From contig NZ_AP027742.1 of the NCBI RefSeq assembly GCF_030296775.1, positions 2,232,001-2,296,000 on the forward strand: DNA of 64,000 nt, given 5' to 3'. The notes beneath the pieces were generated by a model that worked only from the letters and a program-made list of their open reading frames with translations, made no database searches and was not told where the DNA came from. Below are positions 55,056 to 64,000 of this stretch, in pieces (within the stretch, counting starts at the first letter, position 1; each line of letters begins with the position of its first letter). The stretch comes from Claveliimonas bilis. GTDB lineage: Bacteria; Bacillota; Clostridia; Lachnospirales; Lachnospiraceae. The position numbers and the translations under genes were made by a program.

Positions 55056-55064
55056 AGTATAACA
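55056..55064 (-). promoter_or_regulatory. Extended -10 promoter of tig
   Basis: Minus-strand TGTTATACT, about 90 bases before the tig start; the -35 region is poor. Confidence 0.45.
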
Positions 55065-55088
55065 CAAACTATGTAAAATGGCTAGACT

Positions 55089-55640
55089 CTATTTTAGATA
55101 AATAATGGAGTCCGCTATCTCCTCCGCCTTCAGTTTATCTGTAAGAACCTCGATCAGCTTCAAAGCGAAATCAATCGCTGTTCCCATACCCCGGCTGGTG
55201 ATGATATTTCCATCCTGAATAACCGGAACTTTCATGATAACAGCCCCGGAAAGTCTCTCTTCCACCGACGGATAGCAGGCAGCTCTCTTTCCTTTCAAAA
55301 TGCCCATTGCGCCCAGTATTCCCGGTGCGGCACATATCGCCCCTATATATTTTCCATTTTCGTGGAAATCCTTTACTACTCTTAGTACTCCCTTATGCTC
55401 TTCCAGGTTCTTTGTTCCCGGCATTCCCCCGGGCAGAATGATCATGTCAAATTCAGCGAAGTTTACTTCCTCGAACAGATCTTCTGTCTGCACATTGATG
55501 CCATGAGCTCCATGGACCATATAGTCGTCTGAAATGGATACGGTATCCACATATATCCTTGCACGCCGAAGCAAATCTACTGCTGTGAGCGCTTCAATTT
55601 CCTCAAAACCATCCGCCAGTAACACCGCCGCTTTTTTCAT
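55089..55640 (-). CDS. DJ-1/PfpI family protein
   Basis: A 183-residue protein of the DJ-1 branch: conserved Glu in DGFEEIEALTAVDLLRRA and nucleophile Cys103 in GAICAAPGILG. Members act as glyoxalase/deglycase or redox-sensitive chaperones; the actual activity is disputed for the family. AAGGAGG fixes the start at 55640. Divergent from the CYTH gene, with both promoters in the spacer. Confidence 0.9.
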   Translation of the reverse strand: MKKAAVLLADGFEEIEALTAVDLLRRARIYVDTVSISDDYMVHGAHGINVQTEDLFEEVNFAEFDMIILPGGMPGTKNLEEHKGVLRVVKDFHENGKYIGAICAAPGILGAMGILKGKRAACYPSVEERLSGAVIMKVPVIQDGNIITSRGMGTAIDFALKLIEVLTDKLKAEEIADSIIYLK

Positions 55641-55669
55641 AGTGATTCCTCCTTTTATCTTCTGCATTT

Positions 55670-55698
55670 ATAGTATCAGACTGCTTCTGAAAAAGCAA
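55670..55698 (-). promoter_or_regulatory. Promoter of the DJ-1 gene
   Basis: Minus-strand TTGCTT (55698-55693), 17 bases, TACTAT (55675-55670). Confidence 0.5.
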
Positions 55699-55702
55699 TT
55701 TA

Positions 55703-55731
55703 TTTACAACTGTCTTTTTATGGATTATGAT
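55703..55731 (+). promoter_or_regulatory. Promoter of the CYTH gene
   Basis: TTTACA (55703-55708), 17 bases, TATGAT (55726-55731); start codon 48 bases downstream with AAGGAG. Confidence 0.6.
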
Positions 55732-55778
55732 AGTTACAGTTCACGGCAACTCACAAGAAAAGTAAAAAGGAGACATAT

Positions 55779-56228
55779 ATGGAAATCGAGAAAAAATATC
55801 TGATCCCGGAAATTCCGTCTGATCTGAATATCATAAAAACGAGGCGCATTGAGCAGGGATACCTTTGCACGGATCCCGTTGTACGCATCCGCCGGGATGA
55901 TGACAGTTTCTTCCTCACCTATAAATCAAAAGGCCTCATGGTGCGGGAGGAATACAATCTTCCTCTCACTTCCAGTGCCTATGAACATCTGCGGTCAAAA
56001 ATCGACGGAAGGCTCATTCGTAAATTCCGCCATGTCATTCCTATAGACAACAACCTTTTCATAGAACTGGATGTCTTTCAGGATGACCTTTCCCCTCTCA
56101 TTCTGGCCGAAGTAGAATTTCCTTCCGAGGAAATAGCAGAAAACTTCCAGCCGCCGTCCTGGTTCGGTGAGGATGTCACTTTTTCCTCTCTTTACCACAA
56201 CAGTACCTTAAGCAAAACAGAAAAATAA
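55779..56228 (+). CDS. CYTH domain protein (triphosphate tunnel fold)
   Basis: A 149-residue protein that starts with the ExExK signature (Glu2, Glu4, Lys6) and has basic/acidic strands VVRIRRDDDSFFLTYKSKG and FIELDVFQ...LAEVEFPSEE typical of CYTH enzymes. These bind triphosphates with divalent metal; bacterial members may be inorganic triphosphatases or nucleotide cyclases. Specific activity unknown. Confidence 0.88.
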   Translation: MEIEKKYLIPEIPSDLNIIKTRRIEQGYLCTDPVVRIRRDDDSFFLTYKSKGLMVREEYNLPLTSSAYEHLRSKIDGRLIRKFRHVIPIDNNLFIELDVFQDDLSPLILAEVEFPSEEIAENFQPPSWFGEDVTFSSLYHNSTLSKTEK

Positions 56229-56233
56229 TATTT

Positions 56234-56248
56234 GCAACATTTTGTTGC
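56234..56248. promoter_or_regulatory. GCAACA-TTT-TGTTGC palindrome upstream of the XRE gene
   Basis: A perfect inverted repeat followed by TTTTT; its half-sequence TTTTGTTGC recurs at 56268-56276. It may be a weak terminator for the CYTH gene or an operator for the XRE regulator. Confidence 0.45.
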
Positions 56249-56301
56249 TTTTTCACTTTATTTTTCGTTTTGTTGCATAACGCCCCATTTGTCAGGTTAA
56301 T

Positions 56302-56310
56302 TGCTATACT
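56302..56310 (+). promoter_or_regulatory. Extended -10 promoter of the XRE gene
   Basis: TGCTATACT, with no good -35 at 17 bases; start codon 29 bases downstream after ACGGAGG. Confidence 0.5.
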
Positions 56311-56338
56311 AAAGATACTTTAAAACGGAGGTATAGCA

Positions 56339-56746
56339 ATGCCCAACATTCAACTTGCACGAAATCTCAAATATCTGCGTTTAGCGTACGGGCTCACCCA
56401 GGACGATCTGGGTGCTTTTCTCAATATCTCCAGACAGGCTTATTCCAACTATGAAAATCTGAAACGTTCGCCGGATCTGGATTCCCTGATCCGTCTTGCA
56501 AGCCTGTATCACCTCTCTCTTGATGACCTTGTCAGCAGAGAGCTCTCTTCCTTCATGGAGTCAGACCATTCTGTACAGATCCAGGAAGATAAGAATTTCT
56601 TCCGTCTTGGCGTTGACCGGGCAACAGAGAACAGGATTTATCTGACAAAAGAAGAAACGGAATTTATTTCTAAATTCCGCACCCTTGCTCCTGAAGACCG
56701 GCAGATCGCTCTCGGCTTCATAGATTCACGTTCTAAAAAAGTCTGA
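56339..56746 (+). CDS. XRE family helix-turn-helix regulator
   Basis: A 135-residue protein with the classic N-terminal HTH (LARNLKYLRLAYGLTQDDLG, LNISRQAYSNYENLKRSPDLDSL, residues 4-55) and an unrecognised C-terminal half. Promoter and palindromic sites upstream suggest self-regulation. Convergent with lysC. Confidence 0.88.
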   Translation: MPNIQLARNLKYLRLAYGLTQDDLGAFLNISRQAYSNYENLKRSPDLDSLIRLASLYHLSLDDLVSRELSSFMESDHSVQIQEDKNFFRLGVDRATENRIYLTKEETEFISKFRTLAPEDRQIALGFIDSRSKKV

Positions 56747-56778
56747 TCCTTCCTGATCACAGCCATACGGCTTCGCTC

Positions 56779-57993
56779 TTACTCCACAAGCGCAAGAGCA
56801 AATCCGTCATGAACCGCATTCATAGCTTCGTCAATATCCTTCTCATCGATCAGAACGGTAATTCTGATCTCTGAAGTTGAGATCATACTGATATTAATTC
56901 GGGAATTGTAAAGAGATTCGAACATCTTCGCGGCAACTCCCGGATTCGTCATCATTCCCGCACCTACTACAGAAATCTTCGCAACTTTTTCATTATAGCT
57001 GATCTCCTGAATAGTCAGCGCTTCTTTGTGTTCTTCCAGAATTTCCAGAGCACGTTTCAACTCATCCTGGGCAACTGTAAAGGAAATATCTTTTGTCCCC
57101 TCTCTCCCTACAGACTGCAGAATGATATCCACATTAATATTGTTTTTCGCAAGTGTATTGAAGATCCGGAATGCGATCCCCGGCTTATCTTCTACTCCCA
57201 TCACCGAGATCCTTGCAGTATTTTTGTCACCGGCTACGCCTGTAATCAACATTTTTTCCATCTTTACTGTCTCCTTAATAATTGTTCCTTCACTGCGGTT
57301 CAGACTGGACCTTACTACCAGTTCAACCCCGTATTTTTTCGCCATTTCCACAGAACGGTTATGCAGAACCTTTGCTCCGCATGTAGCAAGCTCCAGCATC
57401 TCATCATAAGTGATCGCCTCCAGCTTCCTTGCATTTTTCACCACCCTGGGGTCTGCCGTATAGACTCCGTCCACATCGGTATAAATCTCACACAGGTCTG
57501 CGTTGAGGACTGCTGCCAGGGCAACCGCTGTTGTATCAGAACCTCCCCTTCCCAGCGTGGTAATATCTTCGTATTTGTTCACTCCCTGGAATCCTGTCAC
57601 AATTACGATTTTCCGGGAATCCAGCTCATGCAGGATCCTCTTTTTGTCTATAGACTTAAACCTGGCATTTCCATAACGGGAAGTGGAATTCATTTTTACC
57701 TGAAATGCATTCAGTGAAACCGCCGGAACGTCCATTGCATGCATAGCCATTGCCATCAGAGAAACAGACACCTGCTCTCCTGTTGTCATAAGCATGTCAA
57801 GCTCTCTTTTTTTCGGTTCCGGATTAATGGACTGGGCAAGGGCGATCAGATCATCTGTGGTGTCTCCCATGGCCGAGAGTACAACTACCACATCATGCCC
57901 CTTCCTGTAGTCCTCAATGCAGCGTTTTGCCACATTATATATCCTTTCTCTGTCTGCGACGGACGAACCGCCGAACTTCTTTACAATTAACAT
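56779..57993 (-). CDS. lysC: Aspartate kinase
   Basis: A 404-residue enzyme phosphorylating aspartate, the first step to lysine, threonine and methionine. KKFGGSSVADRERI at the N-terminus, the kinase core TTLGRGGSDTTAVALAAVL, and two C-terminal ACT domains (from about 265) for feedback control. Last gene of the apparent secA-prfB-hom-kinase-lysC run, 31 bases after the mutase-like gene. No lysine riboswitch is visible in the spacer. Confidence 0.95.
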   Translation of the reverse strand: MLIVKKFGGSSVADRERIYNVAKRCIEDYRKGHDVVVVLSAMGDTTDDLIALAQSINPEPKKRELDMLMTTGEQVSVSLMAMAMHAMDVPAVSLNAFQVKMNSTSRYGNARFKSIDKKRILHELDSRKIVIVTGFQGVNKYEDITTLGRGGSDTTAVALAAVLNADLCEIYTDVDGVYTADPRVVKNARKLEAITYDEMLELATCGAKVLHNRSVEMAKKYGVELVVRSSLNRSEGTIIKETVKMEKMLITGVAGDKNTARISVMGVEDKPGIAFRIFNTLAKNNINVDIILQSVGREGTKDISFTVAQDELKRALEILEEHKEALTIQEISYNEKVAKISVVGAGMMTNPGVAAKMFESLYNSRINISMISTSEIRITVLIDEKDIDEAMNAVHDGFALALVE

Positions 57994-58024
57994 AGTCCCT
58001 CCTGTTTCTCCTTCATCCTTTACT

Positions 58025-59227
58025 TTAATCCAGCTCCAGAAAATGTGCCATCAGCCGGTATCCTTCCGGCCAGACAAACGCGCTGTCCGCTGCCGCCCTC
58101 TCACTGTATGTATGAATGCCCCCGGCTGTTTCCCGGCTGTCATAGATCAGGTACGGAACTGCGTCTCCTGTATGGGTACGTACCTCGATCGGCGTCGGAT
58201 GATCGGGAAGGATCATAATACGGAAATCCTCTCCGGATCTTTCCATTCCCTCCACAATTCTTCCCAGCACTCTTTTGTCTACATTTTCAATCGCTTCTAT
58301 CTTCGCCTTTGTATCTCCCTGATGCCCCATCTCGTCAGGCGCTTCCACATGGACATAGGCAAAATCATAGCCGTCTTTTGTCAGAGCATTGACCGCCGCA
58401 TCTGCTTTGCCTTCATAGTTGGTGTGAAGCCCTCCATTGGCCCCCTCTACAACAACGTTATCCATCTGCGCCCCTACAGCAAGGCCTTTCAGCAGATCGA
58501 CCGCCGATATCATCACGCCTCTTTTTCCTGTCTTTTCATAAAAGGACGTCAGAGACGGGCGGGTCCCGGCTCCCCAGAACCAGGCAGAATTGGCCGGATG
58601 CAATCCCTGCCTACATCTTTCCTGATTGATTGGGTGCCCGGATAAAATATCGTAACTTTTCTCCATCATCTTACGCAGAACCGGATCCTTGGGAAGATAT
58701 TCTCCAATCCGCTTTGTAAGGATATCATGGGGCGGCGTAAGATCCAAGACCTGCCCCCGTTTCCAGATCAGAAGATGCCGGTAACTTGTTCCCCGGAAAA
58801 ATTCATACCCTTCCTTTTTCAGTCCTTCCCGCAGAGCATCCAGAAGGATTCCCGCATCCTTGGTACTGATCTCACCGGAACTGTGATCCAGGATTTTCTT
58901 ATCCTCATAAGGCTCTTCTTCTGTGAGAGTCACCAGATTACATCGGAACGAAACATCTGTCTTCTCCATATTGACACCGATACTTAAAGCTTCCAGGGGA
59001 GATCTTCCAGTGTAATATATGTCTGGGTCATATCCCAGGACGGACAGATTCGCCGTATCACTGCCCGGAGCCATTCCGGAAGGAACCATGGCTGCAGTTC
59101 CGATCTCTGCAGTTTTTGCCAGACGATCCATCACCGGAGTATCGGCTGCTTCCAATGTCGTCTTTCCATTCAGCTCCTCAAGAGGTCTGCCGGCCATTCC
59201 ATCACTCAAAACAACAATATATTTCAT
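58025..59227 (-). CDS. Cofactor-independent phosphoglycerate mutase family protein; putative homoserine kinase
   Basis: A 400-residue alkaline-phosphatase-superfamily enzyme. Metal-site sequences are VVLSDGMAG at the N-terminus, APGSDTANLSVLGYDP, VHVEAPDEMGHQGD and MILPDHPTPIEVRTHTGD. This is the archaeal-type ApgM subgroup. Located between hom and lysC, where the homoserine kinase step would be expected and no ThrB is seen. Members in such a setting have been proposed as an alternative homoserine kinase. Plain mutase activity cannot be excluded by sequence reading alone. Confidence 0.8.
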   Translation of the reverse strand: MKYIVVLSDGMAGRPLEELNGKTTLEAADTPVMDRLAKTAEIGTAAMVPSGMAPGSDTANLSVLGYDPDIYYTGRSPLEALSIGVNMEKTDVSFRCNLVTLTEEEPYEDKKILDHSSGEISTKDAGILLDALREGLKKEGYEFFRGTSYRHLLIWKRGQVLDLTPPHDILTKRIGEYLPKDPVLRKMMEKSYDILSGHPINQERCRQGLHPANSAWFWGAGTRPSLTSFYEKTGKRGVMISAVDLLKGLAVGAQMDNVVVEGANGGLHTNYEGKADAAVNALTKDGYDFAYVHVEAPDEMGHQGDTKAKIEAIENVDKRVLGRIVEGMERSGEDFRIMILPDHPTPIEVRTHTGDAVPYLIYDSRETAGGIHTYSERAAADSAFVWPEGYRLMAHFLELD

Positions 59228-59248
59228 CTGTTTCCCCTTTCTGCTCTT

Positions 59249-60469
59249 TTACTCTTCCACTCGGATCATTCCGAGAATACTGTCCCGGAACGTTTCCGCT
59301 TTTTTCTCGTATTCTCCTTCCGGCATGACCGGGGTCAGAAAGCCAAATTCTCCTTCCACTCCCTCTGCCTTCGCATATTGAAGCATACCAAATTCCTCTG
59401 TCAGCTTTTCTTCAAAGTCTTCTTTTTTCCCTTTCATACGTACGAAGAAACGGCGTTTTACATCTTTTTTATCTTCCAGTGCAAGCTTCTCTTCGCTCCA
59501 GCCTACGCCCAGGTTTCGGTTCAGGTGTTTTGCTTCCTCCACAATGTCTCCCACTACCGCGCTGGCAGTCGGCAGTTTCCCTGCACCGCTTCCGTAAAAC
59601 ATGGCGTCGCCCAGCATATTTCCATGAACAAAGATAGAATTAAACACTCCGTTGATAGAAAAAAGCGGATGCTCTCTGTGAAGGAGGAAAGGCGCCACCA
59701 TAGCGTTTAACTTCTCTCCGTCTCTCTTGCAGGAGGCAAGAAGCTTAATGGTCATTCCCATCGCTTTTGCATACTTCATATCTTCTACTGTGATCTTTGT
59801 AATTCCCTCACAGTAAATATCTTCAAAATCAACCTGCTGTCCGGATATGATCGAAGAAAGGATCGCAATTTTACGGCAGGCATCGTAGCCTTCCACATCT
59901 GCCTCCGGATTGCGCTCCGCATAGCCGTTATCCTGCGCTTCCTTCAACACTTCTTCGTAATCTGCTCCCTCATAGAACATTTTCGTCAACATATAGTTTG
60001 TTGTTCCGTTAAGGATTCCTGTAATCTCCTCGATGACATCTCCGGTCAGAGACGAGTGAAGCGGACGCAGGATCGGGATTCCTCCTCCCACACTGGCCTC
60101 AAACAGGAAGTTTACATTTTTTTCTTTGGCAAGTTTCAGAAGAGAAGCTCCGTGTTTTGCCACCAGGGCTTTATTGGAGGTAGCAACGCTTTTTCCCGCT
60201 TCCAGGCTCTGCCTTACAAATGTATATGCCGGCTCAATGCCTCCCATCACTTCTACAACGATCTTCACTTCCTCATCCTTAAGGATATCTTCAAAATTGT
60301 GGGTAATGATATCCTGTACCGGATCACCGGGAAAATCTCTAAGATCCAGAACATATTTGATCCGAAGCTCTTCTCCGACTCTCTGGTCAATCACTTTTTC
60401 ATTTGTACGGATTACTTCCACTACTCCGGAACCTACTGTCCCGTATCCCAGTACTGCTATCTTTATCAT
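59249..60469 (-). CDS. hom: Homoserine dehydrogenase
   Basis: A 406-residue enzyme reducing aspartate semialdehyde to homoserine. Rossmann motif KIAVLGYGTVGSGV at the start, VATSNKALVAKHG, the catalytic core GGGIPILRPLHSSL and GILNGTTNYMLTKM, and a C-terminal ACT-like domain for threonine feedback. GGGGAAAAGG supports the start at 60469 over 60517. 22 bases upstream of the putative homoserine kinase. Confidence 0.95.
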   Translation of the reverse strand: MIKIAVLGYGTVGSGVVEVIRTNEKVIDQRVGEELRIKYVLDLRDFPGDPVQDIITHNFEDILKDEEVKIVVEVMGGIEPAYTFVRQSLEAGKSVATSNKALVAKHGASLLKLAKEKNVNFLFEASVGGGIPILRPLHSSLTGDVIEEITGILNGTTNYMLTKMFYEGADYEEVLKEAQDNGYAERNPEADVEGYDACRKIAILSSIISGQQVDFEDIYCEGITKITVEDMKYAKAMGMTIKLLASCKRDGEKLNAMVAPFLLHREHPLFSINGVFNSIFVHGNMLGDAMFYGSGAGKLPTASAVVGDIVEEAKHLNRNLGVGWSEEKLALEDKKDVKRRFFVRMKGKKEDFEEKLTEEFGMLQYAKAEGVEGEFGFLTPVMPEGEYEKKAETFRDSILGMIRVEE

Positions 60470-60488
60470 CCTTTTCCCCTTTCTTCCT

Positions 60489-61596
60489 CTATTGGTTCTG
60501 ACTGCTAAGATATGCATTCATAAAAGGATCCAATGCACCGTCCAACACAGCAGTCACATTTCCGCTCTCTTCTCCTGTTCTGTGATCTTTCACCAGCGTA
60601 TAAGGCTGCATCACATAAGAACGGATCTGATTTCCAAATCCAATTTCCTTTATCTCACCGCGGATATCCGACACCTTTTCCGCCTGCTCCTGTTCCTTCA
60701 GAAGTTTCAGCTTGGCTTTCAGCATCTGCATGGCTTTATCCTTGTTGTGATGCTGCGACCTCTCATTCTGGCACTGCACCACGATCCCTGTAGGCAGGTG
60801 GGTAATACGGATAGCCGAAGATGTCTTATTGACATGCTGACCTCCCGCACCGCTGGCACGGTAGGTATCGATCTTCAGCTCATCCTCCGGCACTTCAATA
60901 TCACCCGTATTATCTTCCATGTCCGGGATCACATCACAGGATGCAAAAGATGTCTGGCGCTTTCCGGCAGAATTGAAAGGCGAGATCCTGACAAGGCGGT
61001 GCACGCCTTTTTCCGACTTCAAATAACCATAAGCATTGGTTCCATTCACCTCAAAGGTGACATTTTTAATACCTGCAATATCTCCGTCCAGATAGTCCAG
61101 TACCTGTATGGAAAATCCTTTCCTTTCTGCCCATCTTGTATACATCCGGTAAAGCATGCTGGTCCAGTCGCAGGACTCCGTCCCGCCGGCACCGGCATGC
61201 AGAGTCACAATGGCATTGCATGCGTCATATTCTCCCGAGAGCAGCGTCTGTATCCTAAGAGATTCAAAAGCTTCCTCAAACTGTGAGATTTCCTTTTCGA
61301 TCTCCTCCACCATGGACTCATCATTTTCTTCATGAGCCATTTCGATCAGAACCTGGATGTCTTCCCATGTTCCCTGCAGATGTTTCATGGTATCCAGCTG
61401 ATCTTTCAGCTCTTTTAATTCTTTCATAATTTTCTGTGAATGCTCTGCATCATCCCAGAAACCTGGTTCCTCCAGCTTTCGCTCCAGTTCTTCTACCCGT
61501 TTTTCCTTGCCGGAGATGTCAAAGTGAATCCCTCATTCCGGCAAGAGGTTCTTCATAGGAGCTGATAATGCTTTTATACTGATCCAGCTCGACCAC
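60489..61596 (-). CDS. prfB: Peptide chain release factor 2, with programmed +1 frameshift
   Basis: The uninterrupted frame gives only 312 residues from 61427. Upstream a GTG at 61596 with AGAGGTG opens a 25-codon frame ending at CTT TGA (61524-61519). Shifting +1 at CTT continues as Asp-Ile-Ser-Gly-Lys and runs without break to 60489, total about 368 residues, the normal RF2 length. GAGGGA, a Shine-Dalgarno-like stimulator, lies four bases before CTT. The SPF stop-recognition motif (RISPFNSAGK) and catalytic GGQ (SGAGGQHVNKT) are intact. RF2 reads UGA, so low RF2 favours the shift and restores its level. Confidence 0.95.
61519..61536 (-). promoter_or_regulatory. RF2 recoding site
   Basis: Minus-strand GAGGGATTCACTTTGA: a Shine-Dalgarno-like GAGGGA, slippery CTT and in-frame TGA followed by C. 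Spacing is one base longer than in the E. coli prfB site. Confidence 0.85.
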
Positions 61597-61638
61597 TTAC
61601 TTTCACCTCTTTCATTTTCAACTGATTCGCAGCGCTCT

Positions 61639-64000
61639 CTATGCCTTTTTCCTTCCGCAGCACTGCTTGTATTTTTTTCCGCTTCCGCACGGGCACGGAT
61701 CATTGGGATAAATTTTCTTCTCCGTGCGCTTCTTCGGTGCATTCACTGCAGTATCATCCTTATTGGTTCCAGTCACCTTGGCAACCTGCTCTCTTTCCAC
61801 CTTCTGTTCCAGCTTGATGTGGAACAGCGTACGAACTGTATCTGCAGTGATGGATTTTGTCATCTCATCGAACATATCATAACCCAGCATTTTGTATTCC
61901 ACCTTGGGGTTTCTCTGACCGTAGGCCTGCAGACCGATTCCCTGGCGAAGCTGATCCATATCGTCAATGTGATCCATCCATTTGGCGTCAATCACCTTCA
62001 GAAGCACGACCCGCTCAATCTCGCGGAGATGCTCCGGCTCCGGAAATTCCGCTTCCTTCATTTCATATGCTTTTACTGCTTTTTCTTTCAGGAAATGTTT
62101 CAGCTTCTTCTGGGACATGTCTTTGACATCCTCCGGTGAAACAGGATCCATCATAGGAATGCTTCCGCGAAGGCTTACATTTAATTCCGTCAGATCCCAG
62201 TCTTCCGGCTCCTGGTCTGCTGAAATTTCCTTGTCCACCAGATTTTCCACATATTCACTGATCATATGATAGATGGAATCCCGCATGCTCTCTCCATCCA
62301 GAACTCTTCTTCTCTCTTCGTATATGATCTCTCTTTGTTCATTCATAACCTGATCATATTCCAGAAGATTTTTACGGATTCCAAAGTTATTATTCTCTAT
62401 TTTCTCCTGTGCCTTCTCAATGGCGCCTGAAAGCATCTTATGTTCAATCTGTTCACCGTCCTCAACACCAAGGGCGTTGAATACATTCATCAGACGTTCC
62501 GAACCGAACAGGCGCATCAGATCATCTTCCAGGGAAATATAAAATCTGGACTCTCCCGGGTCTCCCTGACGTCCGCTTCGTCCGCGCAGCTGGTTGTCAA
62601 TACGTCTGGATTCATGGCGCTCGGTACCGATGATCTTCAGCCCGCCAGCTTCTCTTGCTTCATCATCCAGCTTGATGTCGGTACCACGGCCTGCCATGTT
62701 TGTAGCAATGGTAACTGCTCCATGCTGTCCTGCCTGTGCAACGATCTCTGCTTCCATCTCGTGGAACTTGGCATTGAGGACGTTATGCTTAATCCCCCTC
62801 TTTTTCAGCATTCCACTTAAAAGCTCTGACACATCAATAGTGATCGTACCTACCAGAACCGGCTGTCCCTTTGCATGAGCCTTCTCCACTTCATCACACA
62901 CAGCCCGGAATTTTTCTTTCTGGGTCTTATATACAGCATCTTCCATATCCACACGGATCACCGGTACATTCGTCGGGATTTCTACAACATCCATGCCGTA
63001 GATCTCACGGAACTCCTTCTCCTCTGTCAACGCCGTACCTGTCATACCGCTCTTTTTCTCATATTTATTAAACAGATTCTGGAACGTGATCGTTGCAAGA
63101 GTTTTGCTCTCCCTTTTTACTTTCACGCCCTCCTTGGCCTCAATTGCCTGATGAAGACCGTCAGAATATCTTCTTCCGGGCATGATACGTCCCGTAAACT
63201 CATCGACGATCAGAACTTCGTCATCCTTCACCACATAATCCTGGTCGCGGAACATCAGGTTGTGGGCACGGAGAGCCAGAATAATATTATGCTGGATCTC
63301 CAGATTTTCCGGATCTGCAAGATTATCAATGTGGAAGAATTTCTCTACCTTCTTCACACCGTCTTCTGTAAGGTTGACCGTCTTTTCTTTCTCATTGACA
63401 ATAAAGTCTCCTGTCTCCTCAATCTCCTCGCCCATAATGGCATTGATCTTGGAAAACTCACCGCTGGCTTCTCCTCTTTCCATCTGTCTTGCCAGAATAT
63501 CGCAGGCCTCATAGAGCTTTGTAGACTTACCGCTCTGCCCGGAGATAATAAGAGGAGTTCTGGCTTCATCGATCAGAACAGAGTCAACCTCATCAATGAT
63601 AGCAAACTTCAGCCCTCTTTGCACAAGCTGTTCTTTATAGATCACCATATTATCTCTTAAGTAATCAAAGCCCAGCTCATTATTTGTCACATAAGTAATA
63701 TCACAGTTATATGCCTCCCGGCGTTCATCATTGTCCATGCTGTTCAGCACAACACCTACCTTCAGTCCCAGGAACTCATGTACCTGGCCCATCCACTCCG
63801 CATCACGCTTTGCCAGATAATCATTGACCGTTACAATATGGACTCCCTGCCCGGTCAGTGCATTTAAATAGGCCGGCAGTGTAGATACAAGCGTCTTACC
63901 TTCACCTGTCTTCATTTCTGCGATACGTCCCTGATGAAGGATAATTCCTCCGATCAGCTGCACACGATAATGGCGCATCCCCAGCACGCGCGAAGCTGCT
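61639..64000 (-). CDS. secA: Preprotein translocase ATPase SecA (N-terminus outside window)
   Basis: The frame stays open to the window edge, preceded by [18 protein letters not shown], so about 75 N-terminal residues are missing. Visible are Walker [33 protein letters not shown]2 motifs [14 protein letters not shown] and [13 protein letters not shown], and a zinc-binding tail [17 protein letters not shown]. Drives proteins through SecYEG. The tail binds SecB or ribosomes. prfB follows after 42 bases. Confidence 0.95.
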   Translation of the reverse strand, partial: AASRVLGMRHYRVQLIGGIILHQGRIAEMKTGEGKTLVSTLPAYLNALTGQGVHIVTVNDYLAKRDAEWMGQVHEFLGLKVGVVLNSMDNDERREAYNCDITYVTNNELGFDYLRDNMVIYKEQLVQRGLKFAIIDEVDSVLIDEARTPLIISGQSGKSTKLYEACDILARQMERGEASGEFSKINAIMGEEIEETGDFIVNEKEKTVNLTEDGVKKVEKFFHIDNLADPENLEIQHNIILALRAHNLMFRDQDYVVKDDEVLIVDEFTGRIMPGRRYSDGLHQAIEAKEGVKVKRESKTLATITFQNLFNKYEKKSGMTGTALTEEKEFREIYGMDVVEIPTNVPVIRVDMEDAVYKTQKEKFRAVCDEVEKAHAKGQPVLVGTITIDVSELLSGMLKKRGIKHNVLNAKFHEMEAEIVAQAGQHGAVTIATNMAGRGTDIKLDDEAREAGGLKIIGTERHESRRIDNQLRGRSGRQGDPGESRFYISLEDDLMRLFGSERLMNVFNALGVEDGEQIEHKMLSGAIEKAQEKIENNNFGIRKNLLEYDQVMNEQREIIYEERRRVLDGESMRDSIYHMISEYVENLVDKEISADQEPEDWDLTELNVSLRGSIPMMDPVSPEDVKDMSQKKLKHFLKEKAVKAYEMKEAEFPEPEHLREIERVVLLKVIDAKWMDHIDDMDQLRQGIGLQAYGQRNPKVEYKMLGYDMFDEMTKSITADTVRTLFHIKLEQKVEREQVAKVTGTNKDDTAVNAPKKRTEKKIYPNDPCPCGSGKKYKQCCGRKKA

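Noticed and set aside
56747-56778. Possible riboswitch or attenuator around lysC
   Set aside because: The spacers around lysC are only about 30 bases and hold no conserved riboswitch-sized element.
60126-61286. 386-codon plus-strand open frame opposite hom and prfB
   Set aside because: Shadow of two conserved genes; no plausible protein features.
61533-61742. 69-codon minus-strand frame spanning the secA end and prfB start
   Set aside because: Covers the true secA tail and the prfB leader in a third frame; the prfB recoding site explains the region.

Overview
The window looks like chromosome of an anaerobic Firmicute, most likely a gut Lachnospiraceae (Clostridia). Grounds are moderate GC with AT-rich spacers, strong AGGAGG-type ribosome binding sites, occasional TTG/GTG starts, DUF4364 and YqhQ proteins, oxygen-sensitive iron-sulfur reductases, a YedF-type protein, and Firmicutes gene order at rho-rpmE-prmC-prfA and tig-clpP-clpX-lon-engB. 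The call is from gene content only. Most genes lie on the minus strand; short plus-strand runs occur at 23.6-26.3, 35.5, 39.4 and 55.8-56.7 kb. No tRNA, rRNA, CRISPR array or complete mobile element was seen.

Layout. 0-1 kb: cut 3' part of an IS30-type transposase and its downstream repeat-bearing end. 1-3.5 kb: membrane-anchored methyltransferase, GNAT acetyltransferase behind a palindromic operator, and a YczE/YitT-like membrane protein. 3.6-10.6 kb: the most unusual region, with YedF, two double-cubane/2-hydroxyacyl-CoA dehydratase-type reductases, one ATP-dependent activase, DUF3343, a cysteine-desulfurase-family enzyme and a LarA-like (nickel-pincer racemase fold) protein. 10.7-14.5 kb: L25/Ctc, a nuclease lipoprotein overlapping a zinc phospholipase C-like gene, then an orphan sugar-binding lipoprotein whose last codons lie in a long palindrome. 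14.6-23.4 kb: PopT/DUF368, hisC, an aspartate-type aminotransferase, DUF2156, and the prfA-prmC-yqhQ-rpmE-rho block.

23.7-26.3 kb (plus strand): malic enzyme, YhcC-type radical SAM protein, DUF4364. 26.3-34.5 kb: a homodimeric ABC exporter, cysK, sseB, and a MarR-controlled heterodimeric ABC exporter. 34.7-39.2 kb: a nucleotidylyltransferase-like protein divergent from a Crp/Fnr regulator, then M50 protease, ftsH and an unknown gene. 39.4-43.7 kb: TetR, P1 peptidase, and a copper ATPase with a fused C-terminal CopZ domain behind a CsoR-like operator. 43.8-55 kb: class I ribonucleotide reductase, AI-2E transporter, engB, lon, clpX, clpP, tig (chaperone and proteolysis block). 55-56.7 kb: DJ-1, CYTH, XRE. 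56.8-64 kb: lysC, a phosphoglycerate-mutase-like putative homoserine kinase, hom, prfB with programmed frameshift, and secA running off the window.

Working together: lysC, the candidate kinase and hom cover most of the route from aspartate towards threonine. Trigger factor, ClpXP, Lon and FtsH cover protein quality control. RF1, RF2 and PrmC cover translation termination. The 3.6-9.1 kb cluster would combine sulfur or selenium mobilisation (desulfurase, YedF) with ATP-driven low-potential electron transfer (activase plus two reductases). Its substrate cannot be read from the sequence, and it is the best candidate here for an undescribed system.
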